Source of the DNA: Cryptomeria japonica
Taxonomy: Eukaryota > Streptophyta > Pinopsida > Cupressales > Cupressaceae
Assembly (NCBI RefSeq): GCF_030272615.1
Contig: NC_081405.1
Span: 468,584,008 to 468,648,007 of the forward strand
Length of the DNA: 64,000 nucleotides
Reading direction: 5' to 3'
Shown: positions 36,587 to 46,919 of the stretch, piece after piece
Layout: each line of letters begins with the position of its first letter
Numbering within the stretch: position 1 is the first letter of the stretch
The notes under the pieces: model-generated
Databases searched by the model: none
What the model was told of the DNA's origin: nothing
The model's input: the letters and a program-made list of their open reading frames with translations, nothing else
Position numbers and translations under genes: made by a program

Positions 36587-36900
36587 GATCCTTTTATGAT
36601 ATGTAAGTTGAGAATATTTTATGAAAGGTCCCTAAATGAATACACTTTAAACTGATTTAAATATACCTTGAAGTGTGCAATATGGAAGGTTTGTATTCTT
36701 AATCTCCTGCCCATTTCTTAATTTTAAAGATGATATCTTTATTAAATATCTTTATTAACTTGATTTCTCCTTCAATTCTTGATGAATGCTTGATTGCACG
36801 TTCACTTGGAATTGAATTGATTTTATAATTAAGAGATCACTTGAATTGTAGGTAAACCCCTTCAAATGATAGGGTAGGATTCCTTTTATACCTAATATAT

Positions 36901-37125
36901 GTCTTGAAAGAATTTTATTGTGACGGATTTAAATTAAAGTACTTTCTCTTCTATCTAGTATTGGTGGAGCAGAGGTTGCATTGCATCATCTTAGGATACA
37001 TATTTCCACATATACAACACAAGTGAAATGTATCCCAGGTCGATGCAAAGCAACCTCTTCTCTAGAGATCACCAAGAAATAGAGAAAGAACTTTAATTTA
37101 ATGCCATCAAGATAAAAGTCTTTAA
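36901..37125. pseudogene. DRM motif I hairpin, unit 1
   Basis: The left arm (36901-37007, plus strand) reads VLSLLSSIGGAEVALHHLRI. The right arm (about 37012-37125, minus strand) reads YPDGIKLK, then EEVALHRPGIHF and VVSVEI. Both match the DRM motif I-II region (VLSLFSGIGGAEVALHRLGI...VVSVEI). The arms are inverted copies with a loop of about 20 bp, so RNA from either strand would fold into an imperfect stem of roughly 90 bp. Too broken to code for a domain. Confidence 0.85.
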
Positions 37126-37537
37126 TAACTAAGAGATCACTTGATTTTATACGTCTTGAAAGCATTTTATCCTGATGGCTTTAAATTAAAGTACTTTCTC
37201 TTCTATCTGGTATTGGTGGAGTAGATCCTTTTATGATATGTAAGTTGAGAATATTTTATGAAAGGTCCCTAAATGAATACACTTTAAACTGATTTAAATA
37301 TACCTTGAAGTGTGCAATATGGAAGGTTTGTATTCTTAATCTCCTGCCCATTTCTTAATTTTAACGATGATATCTTTATTAAATATCTTTATTAACTTGA
37401 TTTCTCCTTCAATTCTTGATGAATGCTTGATTGCACGTTCACTTGGAATTGAATTGATTTTATAATTAAGAGATCACTTGAATTGTAGGTAAACCCCTTC
37501 AAATGATAGGGTAGGATTCCTTTTATACCTAATATAT

Positions 37538-37762
37538 GTCTTGAAAGCATTTTATTGTGACGGATTTAAATTAAAGTACTTTCTCTTCTATCTAGTATTG
37601 GTGGAGCAGAGGTTGCATTGCATCATCTTAGGATACATATTTCCACAGATACAACACAAGTGAAATGTATCCCAGGTCGATGCAAAGCAACCTCTTCTCT
37701 AGAGATCACCAATAAATAGAGAAAGAACTTTAATTTAATGCCATCAGGATAAAAGTCTTTAA
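37538..37762. pseudogene. DRM motif I hairpin, unit 2
   Basis: Second copy of the hairpin 637 bp downstream, with the same arms. The sense arm again gives SSIGGAEVALHHL, and the antisense arm contains GCATCGACCTGGGATACATT-type sequence pairing with the AGGTTGCATTGCATC arm. It carries CCATCAGGATAAAAG at its end, where unit 1 has CCATCAAGATAAAAG. Confidence 0.85.
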
Positions 37763-38174
37763 TAACTAAGAGATCACTTGATTTTATATGTCTTGAAAGC
37801 ATTTTATCCCGATGGCTTTAAATTAAAGTACTTTCTCTTCTATCTGGTATTGGTGGAGTAGATCCTTTTATGATATGTAAGTTGAGAATGTTTTATGAAA
37901 GGTCCCTAAATGAATACACTTTAAACTGATTTAAATATACCTTGAAGTGTGCAATATGGAAGGTTTGTATTCTTAATCTCCTGCCCATTTCTTAATTTTA
38001 AAGATGATATCTTTATTAAATATCTTTATTAACTTGATTTCTCCTTCAATTCTTGATGAATGCTTGATTGCACCTTCACTTGGAATTGAATTGATTTTAT
38101 AATTAAGAGATCACTTGAATTGTAGGTAAACCCCTTCAAATGATAGGGTAGGATTCCTTTTATACCTAATATAT

Positions 38175-38399
38175 GTCTTGAAAGCATTTTATTGTGATGG
38201 CTTTAAATTAAAGTACTTTCTCTTCTATCTAGTATTGGTGGAGCAGAGGTTGCATTGCATCATCCTAGGATACATATTTCCACAGATACAACACAAGTGA
38301 AATGTATCCCAGGTCGATGCAAAGCAACCTCTTCTCTAGAGATCACCAAGAAATAGAGAAATAACTTTAATTTAATGCCATCAGGATAAAAGTCTTTAA
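38175..38399. pseudogene. DRM motif I hairpin, unit 3
   Basis: Third copy of the hairpin. On the minus strand a 66-codon open frame (38460-38260) runs through the antisense arm: LSVLIKDFYPDGIKLK, then EEVALHRPGIHF and VVSVEI. This matches the DRM sequence that directly follows motif X (usual HLSVLKDLFP), so the fragment is contiguous in the source gene with the one in the palindrome at 38834-41064. Confidence 0.87.
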
Positions 38400-38400
38400 T

Positions 38401-38833
38401 CAAGACAGATAAAATTTGAGTTTGATTGTCACCATTTACTTTGCCAAATTCTTCACACATAACTCCTAAATCAATTTCCTACTCACAAGAATTTTATTAT
38501 GTCTCAAATATAGGGAAATAGAAGGCTTCAAATAGTAAACTTGAACATGCAACTAAATCCATTGACTAACTAGAAGAACAAAAGTAAGAAACGGTTTGAT
38601 CATCTGAGAGATGTTGTAGACTTGCAACTCACCAGCTATGTTTTTGCGGGTAAGAATTTTTTTTGTTTTGGTTATGGTTGTGGTGTTTATAGGGAGACAT
38701 TTACAAATTTATATCTATTTTCACTATTTAATGGTTTATGGGTTTGTAATGGTAATTTAATGTTCTTTCATATTTTTGTATATATTCTTTATAATAGCCT
38801 ATTATATTGATTTGTTCTATTATGCATAATGGC
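38401..38833. other. Spacer between tandem hairpins and palindrome
   Basis: No assigned coding. A short open stretch (38590-38640) ends in a sequence like an exon followed by GGGTAAGA, a plausible 5' splice site. This would fit capture of genomic DNA including introns, but the exon is not identified. Confidence 0.4.
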
Positions 38834-39329
38834 GTGGGTTAGACGACTTTGCCGTCGGTGCATGAAAGCATTGAATGAGTTCTACTTTTAAAAATTACAT
38901 GAAACATTTTTAATTTATTTGATTCAGTGTTATTTGCAAAAAATGATTATCAATGATGTTTCCTTTCTCCAAGAATTGTCTATGACCTTTCTGTTAGATA
39001 ATATGTAACATCGAATGACTAAATCTTTTCATTACAAATGCTTATTTTATTTAATTATTATCTCAGCGTGAATTAAAATTTATATTTTTACAGAAGCAGA
39101 ACATACAAGTTCAAGAGTCATGTGCAAGCAAATTTCCTAAAAGAAAGCAAGCAGGCATTATCTTGAATGACATGGAAACAAGCTCATCAGTTGCCTAGAA
39201 GAGAGCAATTGGAAAATGGCAGAGGAAAGTGTTTAAGGGTGATAAATAGATAGATAGTATGCAATACAAACAAACAATGTCTGGAGTGTCTGATGTGACA
39301 TCTCTAATTTATGTCTGGAGGGTCTAACT

Positions 39330-39935
39330 GGTTTTGGAGTTCCTACGAAACCTATTGGGCCATGCTTGGAGGAAATCAATGTGTTCATGCAAGGAGCACC
39401 TTTTTTCTATTATGAGAATGATACTTTTGCACCTAGGGATATTTGGAAGTCAATATCCAAAAATTTCTATAGTGTGGAACAAGAGTTGGCGGACTCGAAG
39501 TATAATTGTCAGCTTTCAGAAGACCAAGAGGTTATGTACACAATCTCCCAATAGAAGAGCGATTTCAAGAATTACCTCTCCCCCCCATGACTATTCAGGA
39601 AGCACTTCCTCAAATGGAGGACTATTGGCCTCCATGGGATCAAAGAAAAAAATTAAAGCATAGACTCTAGATGATGTGGTGGTGTCCTCCGTGAAAAACT
39701 CTACACTATAATTGAAAATTCACGAGGGAAACTGCAAGATAGTGAAGAGAAATACAATCTTGAAAAGTGGGAAGAATGGATCTTGGTTTGGGTGGGGCCA
39801 ACTCAGGTGGCTCCTCTAGAGGTTGACGAGATAGAAATCATATTAGGATTTGAAAAAGATCACACTCGTGGAACTTCGTGTGCGAGTGATCCATTGCGGT
39901 GTTTGGGTAATGCATTCCAAATAGATACAGTTGCA
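39330..39935 (+). pseudogene. DRM-like: DRM de novo DNA methyltransferase fragment, left arm (motifs VI-X)
   Basis: Read in three frames: GFGVPTKPIGPCLEEI, GAPFFYYENDTFAPRDIW, then (shift near 39520) RGYVHNLPIEERFQELPLPP, EALPQMEDYWPPWDQRKKL, then (shift near 39670) WEEWILVWVGPTQVAPLE, IILGFEKDHTRG and LRCLGNAFQIDTVA. These match the rearranged first half of the DRM catalytic domain, which runs from motif VI (ENV, here END) to motif X (GNsFQVDTVAYH). Similarity stops exactly after motif X. Frameshifts and a stop at 39553 exclude a protein; the value of the copy would be in its RNA. Confidence 0.9.
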
Positions 39936-39962
39936 TGCCATCAAGATTGTATCTATTTGGAA

Positions 39963-40568
39963 TGCAACTGTATCTATTTGGAATGCATTACCCAAACACC
40001 GCAATCGATCATTCGCACACAAAGCTCCACGAGTGTGATCTTTTTCAAATCCTAATATGATTTCTATCTTGTCAACCTCTAGAGGAGCCACCTGAGTTGG
40101 CCCCACCCAAACCAAGATCCATTCTTCCCACTTTTCAAGATTGTATTCCTCTTCACTATCTTGTAGTTTCCCTTGTGAATTTTCAATTATAGTGTAGAGT
40201 TCTTCACGGAGGACACCACCACATTGTCTAGAGTCTATGCTTTAATTTTTTTCTTTGATCCCATGGAGGTCAATAGTCATTTGTTTGAGGAAGTGCTTCC
40301 TGAATAGTCATTGGGGGGAGAGGTAATTCTTGTGGTCGCTCTTCTATTGGGAGATTGTGTACATAACCTCTTGGTCTTCTGAAAGCTGACAATTATACTT
40401 CGAGTCCGCCAACTCTTGTTCCACACTATAGAAATTTTTGGATATTGACTTCCAAATATCCCTAGGTGCAAAAGTATCATTCTCATAATAGAAAAAAGGT
40501 GCTCCTTGCACAAACACATTGATTTCCTCCAAGCGTGGCCCAATAGGTTTTGCAGGAACTCCAAAACC
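39963..40568 (-). pseudogene. DRM-like: DRM de novo DNA methyltransferase fragment, right arm (motifs VI-X)
   Basis: Mirror copy of 39330-39935 with the same frameshifts, so the decay preceded or accompanied the inversion. It has small differences (NVFVQ for NVFMQ, DKIEI for DEIEI, GALCANDRL for GTSCASDPL). The last one differs from both the other arm and usual DRM proteins. It is the antisense partner of the left arm. Confidence 0.9.
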
Positions 40569-41064
40569 AGTTAGACCTTCCAGACATAAATTAGAAACGT
40601 CACATTAGACACTCCAGACATTGTTTATTTGTATTGTATACTATCTATCTATTTATCACCCTTAAACACTTTCCTTTGCCATTCTCCAATTGCTCTCTTC
40701 TAGGCAGCAGATGAGCTTGTTTCCATGTCATTCAAGATAATGTCTACTTGCTTTCTTTTAGGAAATCTGCATGCAAGAGACTCTTCAACTTGTATGTTAT
40801 GCTTCCGTATAGATATAAATTTTAATTCACGCCGAGATAATACTTAAATTAAATAAGCAATTGTAAATAAAAAAATTAGTCATTCAATGTTACATATTAT
40901 CTGACGGAAAGGTCCTAGACAACTCTTGGAGAAAGGAAACATCATCGATAATCATTTTTTGCAAATAACACTGAATCAAATAAATTAAAAATGTTTCATG
41001 TAATTTTTAAAAGTAGAACTCGTTCAATGCTTTCATGCACCGATGGCAAAGCCGTTTGACCCAC

Positions 41065-41389
41065 ATCATCTCTCATCATCGAAATTCCAACGACCACTAA
41101 TGAAACGCTTGACAAGGATGCTTTGCATCCCACGACACTCCTCTGTCGGAATTTTATACTTTGGTGTCGGAATTCCGATGACAGCTTGAGATGGTGATGG
41201 TATTCGTTCGCGGAATGAGCATGCATGGTGGCCATCATAAAGGTTGTGGTAATGTTGAAATTGCAACCATGAGGATAGTTAGAACTTCTGACACAAAGTT
41301 TTCGACGACTGTTTTTGTCAGTAGTGCGACGAAATGTGGTCGAAAATCCGACGATTGGCTGTCGAAATCTTGACCCAAATGTACTAGTG
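41065..41389. repeat. CACTA right terminus with subterminal motifs
   Basis: Contains CATCGAAATTCCAACGA, CTGTCGGAATTTTATAC, GTGTCGGAATTCCGATGA, TTTTCGACGACTG, GTGCGACGAAATG, GTCGAAAATCCGACGA and GTCGAAATC before the final TAGTG. These are the same motif family as at the left end. Confidence 0.87.
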
Positions 41390-44300
41390 TATGTACATTT
41401 TCATCATAAGAGCATTTATTGCTAGATTGAATATGTAGGAGGTATGTTGTAGTATCAGAAGGATCCTACTATGACCTATTTTCAAAATTGAACAAGTATC
41501 GTTGGGGCATGCTAAGGGTTGGCACTGAATAGGGACTACATGAGGAAGTTTCATCATGACAGTATTGGGATCCTTATGAAGATATCCTTTGGGCCTATGT
41601 GATAGACTTTGTCATTTATTAGCACATATGAAATTTCCATGGAAGGTCGAAAGTGTAAACAGTGTATGAAGAGGAGCTTAATTAGCATGATTATCAAATC
41701 TGAGCTATTAGCGTAAGTTACCTCGACAAGACCGACTAGCCGAAATAAAGAAAGAACCTATCGGTGTGACCCAGACTGACCATTCTGAAGGAGAACCAAA
41801 AGGAAGTTCAAAAGGAGGGTTTCATCACCATAACACTCACTATCAGGGACATGATAAAAGTGTTGTGCCGATAGCCAATGAGGTTATCGGTATAACTTAC
41901 ACTGATGAAGGAGAATGTGAAGTAGAGGTCGATAATGTCATCTCACGCTACCTCGATACCCGATGTGCTAGGTGGAAAAGGTGGTGTCATCAACATGACT
42001 TACTATGATGAGGAGATACCAAAAGGACAAAAATAATAAGTCATTGAGGTAACTTGAACTATCGGTGAGAGGTGTTTTAGGTTATGCCTATACCCAATGA
42101 GGAGGACAAGCCGAGCATGAAGAAAGAGACTTGGTCAGGGTGAGTGACACCGATCAAAGACATAGTCATTGGGATATCATTGCCTCATCGGGAGGAGACA
42201 TCTTTTGTTACAATGATACCCGATGAGAAAGCAGAGGTAGGTGCGAACAAAGAGATCTCATCAAGGAAATGTATGCCGATAGACCGGAGGAATAAAAGAT
42301 ATATAAGTGCAAAGGTGATGACATCGGGTCATTGGAGAAACATAAAGTGAGTTGTTTCGATGCCCGATAAGGTGACCCGATGTAACAAATGAGATGCAAA
42401 CTATGAAGGAGGACTCATTAGGATATCTTGAACCATAGAAGGAGCGTATTTGGAGTTATGCCAATACCCGATGGGCAGAATGCCATAGAGGAATAGAAGG
42501 AGGGTATATCGGAATGACCTACACTGATGTGATATAAAGGTAAAGGTAAAGCCCAGCTAGAAGGCTGAGCCATCGGGGAGGTTATAACCATCAGGATGAT
42601 AACAAATGAGCTACACTAATACTCGACAAAGTCATCGGTGAGACCTATGCCAATTAAAAGAAAGGGTGGCACCAAATGATTGAATTATTGGGAAGAGTTA
42701 TGATGACTAGCCGTTGCAAAATCCGATCTCAATGAATCCACCCGCCATTATTAAATATAGGCAATGGATAGCCTTGTGCTTACATGAGGTCAATCACAAC
42801 ACCATTTCAATTGAGTAAATGTTCCTGGTGTATTAAATCTTTATATAGAAGTTGGTATAAAGAATTTGCATAGTAGACTTAAACAAACAGAGAGATTGAA
42901 GTGGAATTAAACTACAAAAAATTTGAATTTCAAAAGGCTTGAAGGACTCAAATATGGAGGGTTCTAGTTCCAAGGGCAAGAAGAAGGTCACTGAGGTCTC
43001 TGAGAGTGATTCAAAGAAGTCTAAAGGTGGAGAAGGTGCGCAGAAATGAAAGTTAAAGCAAGATATGATTCACCAAATGATCTCACCATGAGCCAAATCC
43101 CAAAGATCTAAGACTAATTTGCCTATCCATGACCAGCTAGAAGATGATTTCAAGGAAATTGATGATGTCTGGACCAAGGTTAGAGGTCACGAGTTGTTCT
43201 TGTATCATTATTCATGAAGAAGTAAGCCGACCCCAATCTCAAACCCATGGACAATTGGATTGGGTAAACTTGTGGTTCCTAACATCTTTGTGAATATTCA
43301 ATTGATGAAAACATTGGATAGGGCTTATAATGCCAAAAAAAGATGTAATCAATTGCCAAATGGTGATGCATTAATCCATATCTCAGTAGCCACCATTCAA
43401 GAGGTTTTTGATCTTGGTTTTGAATCTGATGTGCCTCTTTCTTTTGAGAAACTGGAGGAAGAGTATACAAAGATGTATATTGTATACAATGGGTGGAATT
43501 TGGCCATACATAAGGCTGAGAAAGGAAAGTTGATAGATAAAGATGGGCCCCCATTTGATATCAATATTTTTAGGCAGTATCTGCAATATATATATATATA
43601 TATGGCATGCGGTCAAGTGGGAGGATTCGAGGTTCTGGATGTAGCTCAGCCACGACCTTTGGTTCTTGTTGCTGACACACAAATGCATGAGCCTAGATAG
43701 TTTAATTATGCTATTTACATTGTTGAGAAGATGCATGAGGGTTTCTTAAGCCTTCATAATAACCCAGACAAATCTTCTAAGTTTTATTCATTATTGATGC
43801 ATATTATTTTGTTTTATGGATGACACAAGGGGCTGTGGCCTAAGGAACTGAAGCTAAATGTTCATTTAAAGGATGGACAGGAGAAGCCAGTACAACTATG
43901 GGTATCACTGTGGGATTCTCGATTCATAAGATCTCATTATGTCAAATTTGAAGAGTTTGTTGTGCAACTATGGTACAAGGTTTTTGGGGTTACTTTTGAT
44001 GGATCATTTTCAGAAGAAATCAAAAGATTTCTTGGACCCCATGAACATGGGGATACCGGGGTTGATCATAATTGGGGTGATTAGTATGTATGCAAGGACT
44101 TCACATATGTTAGAGTGTTTTGATTTGAAGGTGCGCCTTATGTGCTACTAGAGCCTATGCCTAATAGAATTGCCTACCTAGAGATTGTGAGACAAATGAG
44201 TGTCTCTAATGCACAACATTTTGGGGGTGCACACAAGAAAGTTTTTCTGCCTAGAACTCTACATTTTGGTGACTTCACTATTGTAACCACAAAGGCATAT

Positions 44301-46918
44301 GAAGTCATTGGTAGGAGGTTGATAGAAGATTATAACCTCTATGAGCACACGAGCCAAAAGAATTATGACCTAGAGGGCTACATACACCAGAGCAGAAAAG
44401 GGCAAAATCTGGGTGACTATTTTCATGAACATGTTGAAGCCTTGGACATCTTCAAAAACAAGGAATCTGAGGAGGCTATGCAGATCTTTCAGGATTTGAA
44501 CCAAAAACTAGAAGAAAAGAGACAAAGATTGCAAGAAATGGAAGAAGAAGAAGAAGCTTAGAGTAAATCGGGTGAAAATGAGGTTGTTTAAAGATTTAGA
44601 ATGCCTAAAAGAGAGGAGGAACCTGAAGAACAAGACCAAATTGTGGCTAGGATGAATGTCGATGTTGATGTTAGGTTAAAAGAGCACACTTATTTTGTGT
44701 TTGATGATGAATTAATCAAGTCAAAGGAATTTAAGCCCTTCTTTTATCATTTCAAAGGAAAGAGTCTAAGAGAAGCAATGCCTGATGTAACACCAGAAAA
44801 TGAGGCAAAGATGCTTAGAAAACTGAAGGCTGATATCGACGCAAAAGTAGAAGGCATGACCCCTCAAAGGGGAAGGCAACTTCTTGTAGAGGCAGGAATT
44901 ATCCTCTTTCCAGGCTAGGATCTTAGTGCATCCTTTATTTTTGATAGTCTATTGCATTTAGAGAAGAAGGACTTCAAGTTAGACATTCAAGGCATGAATG
45001 ACATCTTCATTGGATCAAGATATGATCCAGATGATGAGGCTATGCGTTTGTGGGTCCTCTATCCTCCAAATAAGAGTCCGAAGATCATAGATGTGGACAA
45101 GGCTTTTGGACACATGATGAAGTTAAAGGTTGGTGAAGTTGATCCCATGGTCACAGTGGATAGTGGAGTTGATATTTCAAGATTAAATAAAGCACATATG
45201 AAGATGCTGGTAAGAGAAATAGGAAAATACAAATCATTGTATGAGGAACTCTTAAGAAGAAGGGGCCAACCTGTGCCCCAGATAGCAGATGAATCCAAAC
45301 TGAAAAAGAAGTGTAAAGAATTGCACAAGGAAAATAAGAAGTTGAAGGAAAGAATACAGAACATAAGGACAGACACAACATGTGTCTTATTGTCTAAAAG
45401 ATTTTAAAATATGCAAAAAGTACTAGAGGAATTCTGGATTGTCTACCAGAGAAACATGGATAACACATTGTCACACCAGAGGATTTTGGATCGGTTAAAC
45501 ATGTTACTGAAAGATCAGATACTGAGTGACAAAAGGATCAATAAGGTCAAAAAATTGATTGACACTTATGAAAAATTCACAACAGAGTTGAAAATTAAAT
45601 ATGAGGAGTGTCGAGAGATTGTTAATCATGGATTCCCAAGTGTGGTAAATGATACGGGGGTTATAAAGGATAAGGACCAATGGAATACTGAATGTAGATG
45701 TCTACTCAGTTCAACCCTTAACATTTCCTGTGCGGATACTTTGGATATGCATGAAATAGGGGAACAGGTTGAGAGTTTTGTTACAGCGGAGGAAGCAGTT
45801 AGAGACATCATCTTCAATGCCTGCATATATAAAGATGAGGGATATCTTTGACATATCCAGAAGTGTGGTCAAAGGCTAGATGGGAAGAATTAGTTGTGTT
45901 ATTGTATTGTGTTTTAGTTATAGCAGTTAAGTGGGGGGGGGTAGTTAGGTTTTTGTTAGTCTTAGTTTGTAATGATGAAAGGGCATGTCCTTTCATTTAT
46001 GTCTTTTGAGTCACATGTATATAGGGAGTCATTTTAATTTTCTGGGGGACAAAACATAAGAAAGACTACTATTTTCCAGATTGTCTGTTGGAACTAGCAG
46101 TGTTATATAAAACAGGTCTATAAAAATGAAAATCCATTTTTTGCAAGAAAGTGTATCATGAAGTACCCGTGAGTCTACAGTTTTTGTATACCCATTGTTC
46201 CAAAAATTAATATACAATATTTGTTACCTTTATCTTCAGATCATTCCATGTTATATGATGTTGATGAATTAAAATCCTTTGGATAAATCTGAATAAGGTT
46301 TGTTGCAGTGTTTTATCACTTGTTGTTATATAGATAACAAAATTGTTTTTCTTGTTCTTATAACTTACATTGAAGTCATTGCAGTGATAGTCTTGCATAA
46401 TTGTGAGTTCTCTCAAATTGTCTCCAGGGATCACAAACATTTGTCCATTAAGTAACATGTAAATTGTTAGATAAGGCACTGGTCTGTTATTAGTTTTCTA
46501 TAAGTAAATTTGGTGTGCACAAAGTCCTCACCAGAGAAACATATTACTAGCTTCTACTAGCATTGTTTTTTCATAATCACTCAAGGTTCCAACACCATTC
46601 TTTTATAAGATTTTATTCATTATCAATTATATTCAAGTTTTTCAGATTAAAGCAAGTTAAAAGCACATAATAAAGCATAATTGCGGGAAATATTTTGCCA
46701 TTCTTGTAAACAACTAATATATTAAGTTTAAATTCACTATAAAGAAATTTATTTGTGCTTTGGAGATTGAGGTATACTCACCTAGGTCTAGTGGAGCCTA
46801 AAGTGTAGAGGAATTTAGTCTTTGACCATTCATGTTCGTTGGCTAAGGCTGATTGAGAAATCAGTAGGAGAGTTGGCAAAGCTCTAGGATTTCTAATCTA
46901 TGGTTTTGGGAACCAACA
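41390..46918 (+). repeat. 3' LTR of the giant-LTR gypsy, second part
   Basis: Resumes with TATGTACATTTTCATCAT and is collinear with 20980-25462 of the 5' LTR. It has the same upstream array (41690-42720), TATA-like box (42842), ORF, poly-G run (about 45929) and end GGGAACCAACA. It retains the 1.05 kb missing from the 5' LTR. The region 45852-46918 has no gene. Confidence 0.93.
42954..45851 (+). pseudogene. LTR-resident ORF, longer copy in the 3' LTR (about 966 codons)
   Basis: Begins MEGSSSKGKKKVTEVSES. Blocks: 43260-43700 (KLVVPNIFVNIQLM, VATIQEVFDLGFES), 43800-44150 (KELKLNVHLKD), 44142-44561 (EIVRQMSVSNAQHF, then an acidic coiled coil), 44601-44918 (HTYFVFDDELIKS, EGMTPQRGRQLLVEAG), 44952-45407 (GSRYDPDDEAMRLWVL and a Lys-rich coiled coil), 45411-45851. 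It ends TGA at 45851. About ten stops or shifts break it. No known catalytic motif is seen. Alternatives are a transposon accessory protein or a captured plant gene; the first is favoured because all three copies sit in or near transposons. Confidence 0.75.
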
Positions 46919-46919
46919 A

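Larger units (their letters stand above)
36490..38400. repeat. Three tandem 637-bp repeats containing DRM fragments
   Basis: AACTAAGAGATCACTTGATT recurs at 36490, 37127 and 37764, exactly 637 bp apart, and the third unit ends at 38400. Units differ at only a few positions. Each unit is itself a diverged duplication (two half-units with GTCTTGAAAG...TTTAAATTAAAGTACTTTCTC), followed by an inverted copy of the same sequence. The duplicated sequence encodes motif I of a DRM methyltransferase. Each unit therefore holds two sense copies and one antisense copy. Confidence 0.92.
38834..41064. repeat. 2.2-kb inverted repeat (palindrome) of a DRM gene fragment
   Basis: The left arm starts GTGGGTTAGACGACTTTGCC. 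The right arm ends GGCAAAGCCGTTTGACCCAC. The arms (38834-39935 and 39963-41064) are reverse complements around 39949, with a 27-bp spacer and about 94-95 % identity by eye. Each arm comprises about 260 bp of apparent intron ending in TTTTTACAG at 39094, then about 840 bp of exon-like sequence with the DRM fragment. A transcript crossing it would fold into dsRNA of about 1.1 kb. Confidence 0.95.
32320..41389. mobile_element. CACTA DNA transposon carrying folded DRM gene fragments (non-autonomous)
   Basis: Ends are CACTAATACATTT on the left and, reverse-complemented, CACTAGTACATTT on the right. The terminal inverted repeat covers 29 bp with six mismatches. The flanking 3-bp duplication TAT (32317-32319, 41390-41392) and the intact empty site in the sister LTR fix the boundaries. 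Subterminal regions are crowded with short TTCGACG/CGTCGGAA motifs in both orientations, as in CACTA elements. I see no transposase (TNP2/TNPA-like) coding. The right half is made of fragments of a host DRM methyltransferase gene in tandem and inverted arrangement. Confidence 0.93.
20931..46918 (+). mobile_element. Giant-LTR Ty3/gypsy (Tat/Ogre-like) retrotransposon
   Basis: LTRs start TGTTAGCACATATTTTT (20931 and 32266) and end GGGAACCAACA (25462 and 46918). A 5-bp duplication TGCAC lies at 20926-20930 and 46920-46924, with one extra A at the right end. Without the 9,070-bp CACTA insertion and its 3-bp duplication the element is about 16.9 kb. The internal order on the plus strand is PBS, gag, protease, an extra RNase H, RT, RNase H, integrase. 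In the first 130 bp the two LTRs differ at about 6 % of positions by eye, so it is an old insertion. All ORFs are broken. Confidence 0.93.

Noticed and set aside
36490..38400. A conventional miRNA precursor
   Set aside because: The stem is about 90 bp with several bulges, and I cannot pick out a defined miRNA duplex. siRNA production is the more cautious reading, and no similarity to the rice miR820 precursor could be tested.
39783..40115. Open frames crossing the palindrome centre (39783-40055 plus, 40115-39843 minus) as novel proteins
   Set aside because: They read from one arm into the antisense of the other and are artefacts of the inverted repeat, although their first halves are the genuine DRM frame.
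39330..40568. A working DRM methyltransferase gene or pair of genes
   Set aside because: Only motifs VI-X are present, in three frames with a stop, mirrored in both arms. There is no motif IV, and the ENV of motif VI is END.
42954..45851. LTR ORF as an ordinary host gene
   Set aside because: It is present in both LTRs of one element with target duplications, and a relative lies in other repeat DNA. It belongs to the transposon.
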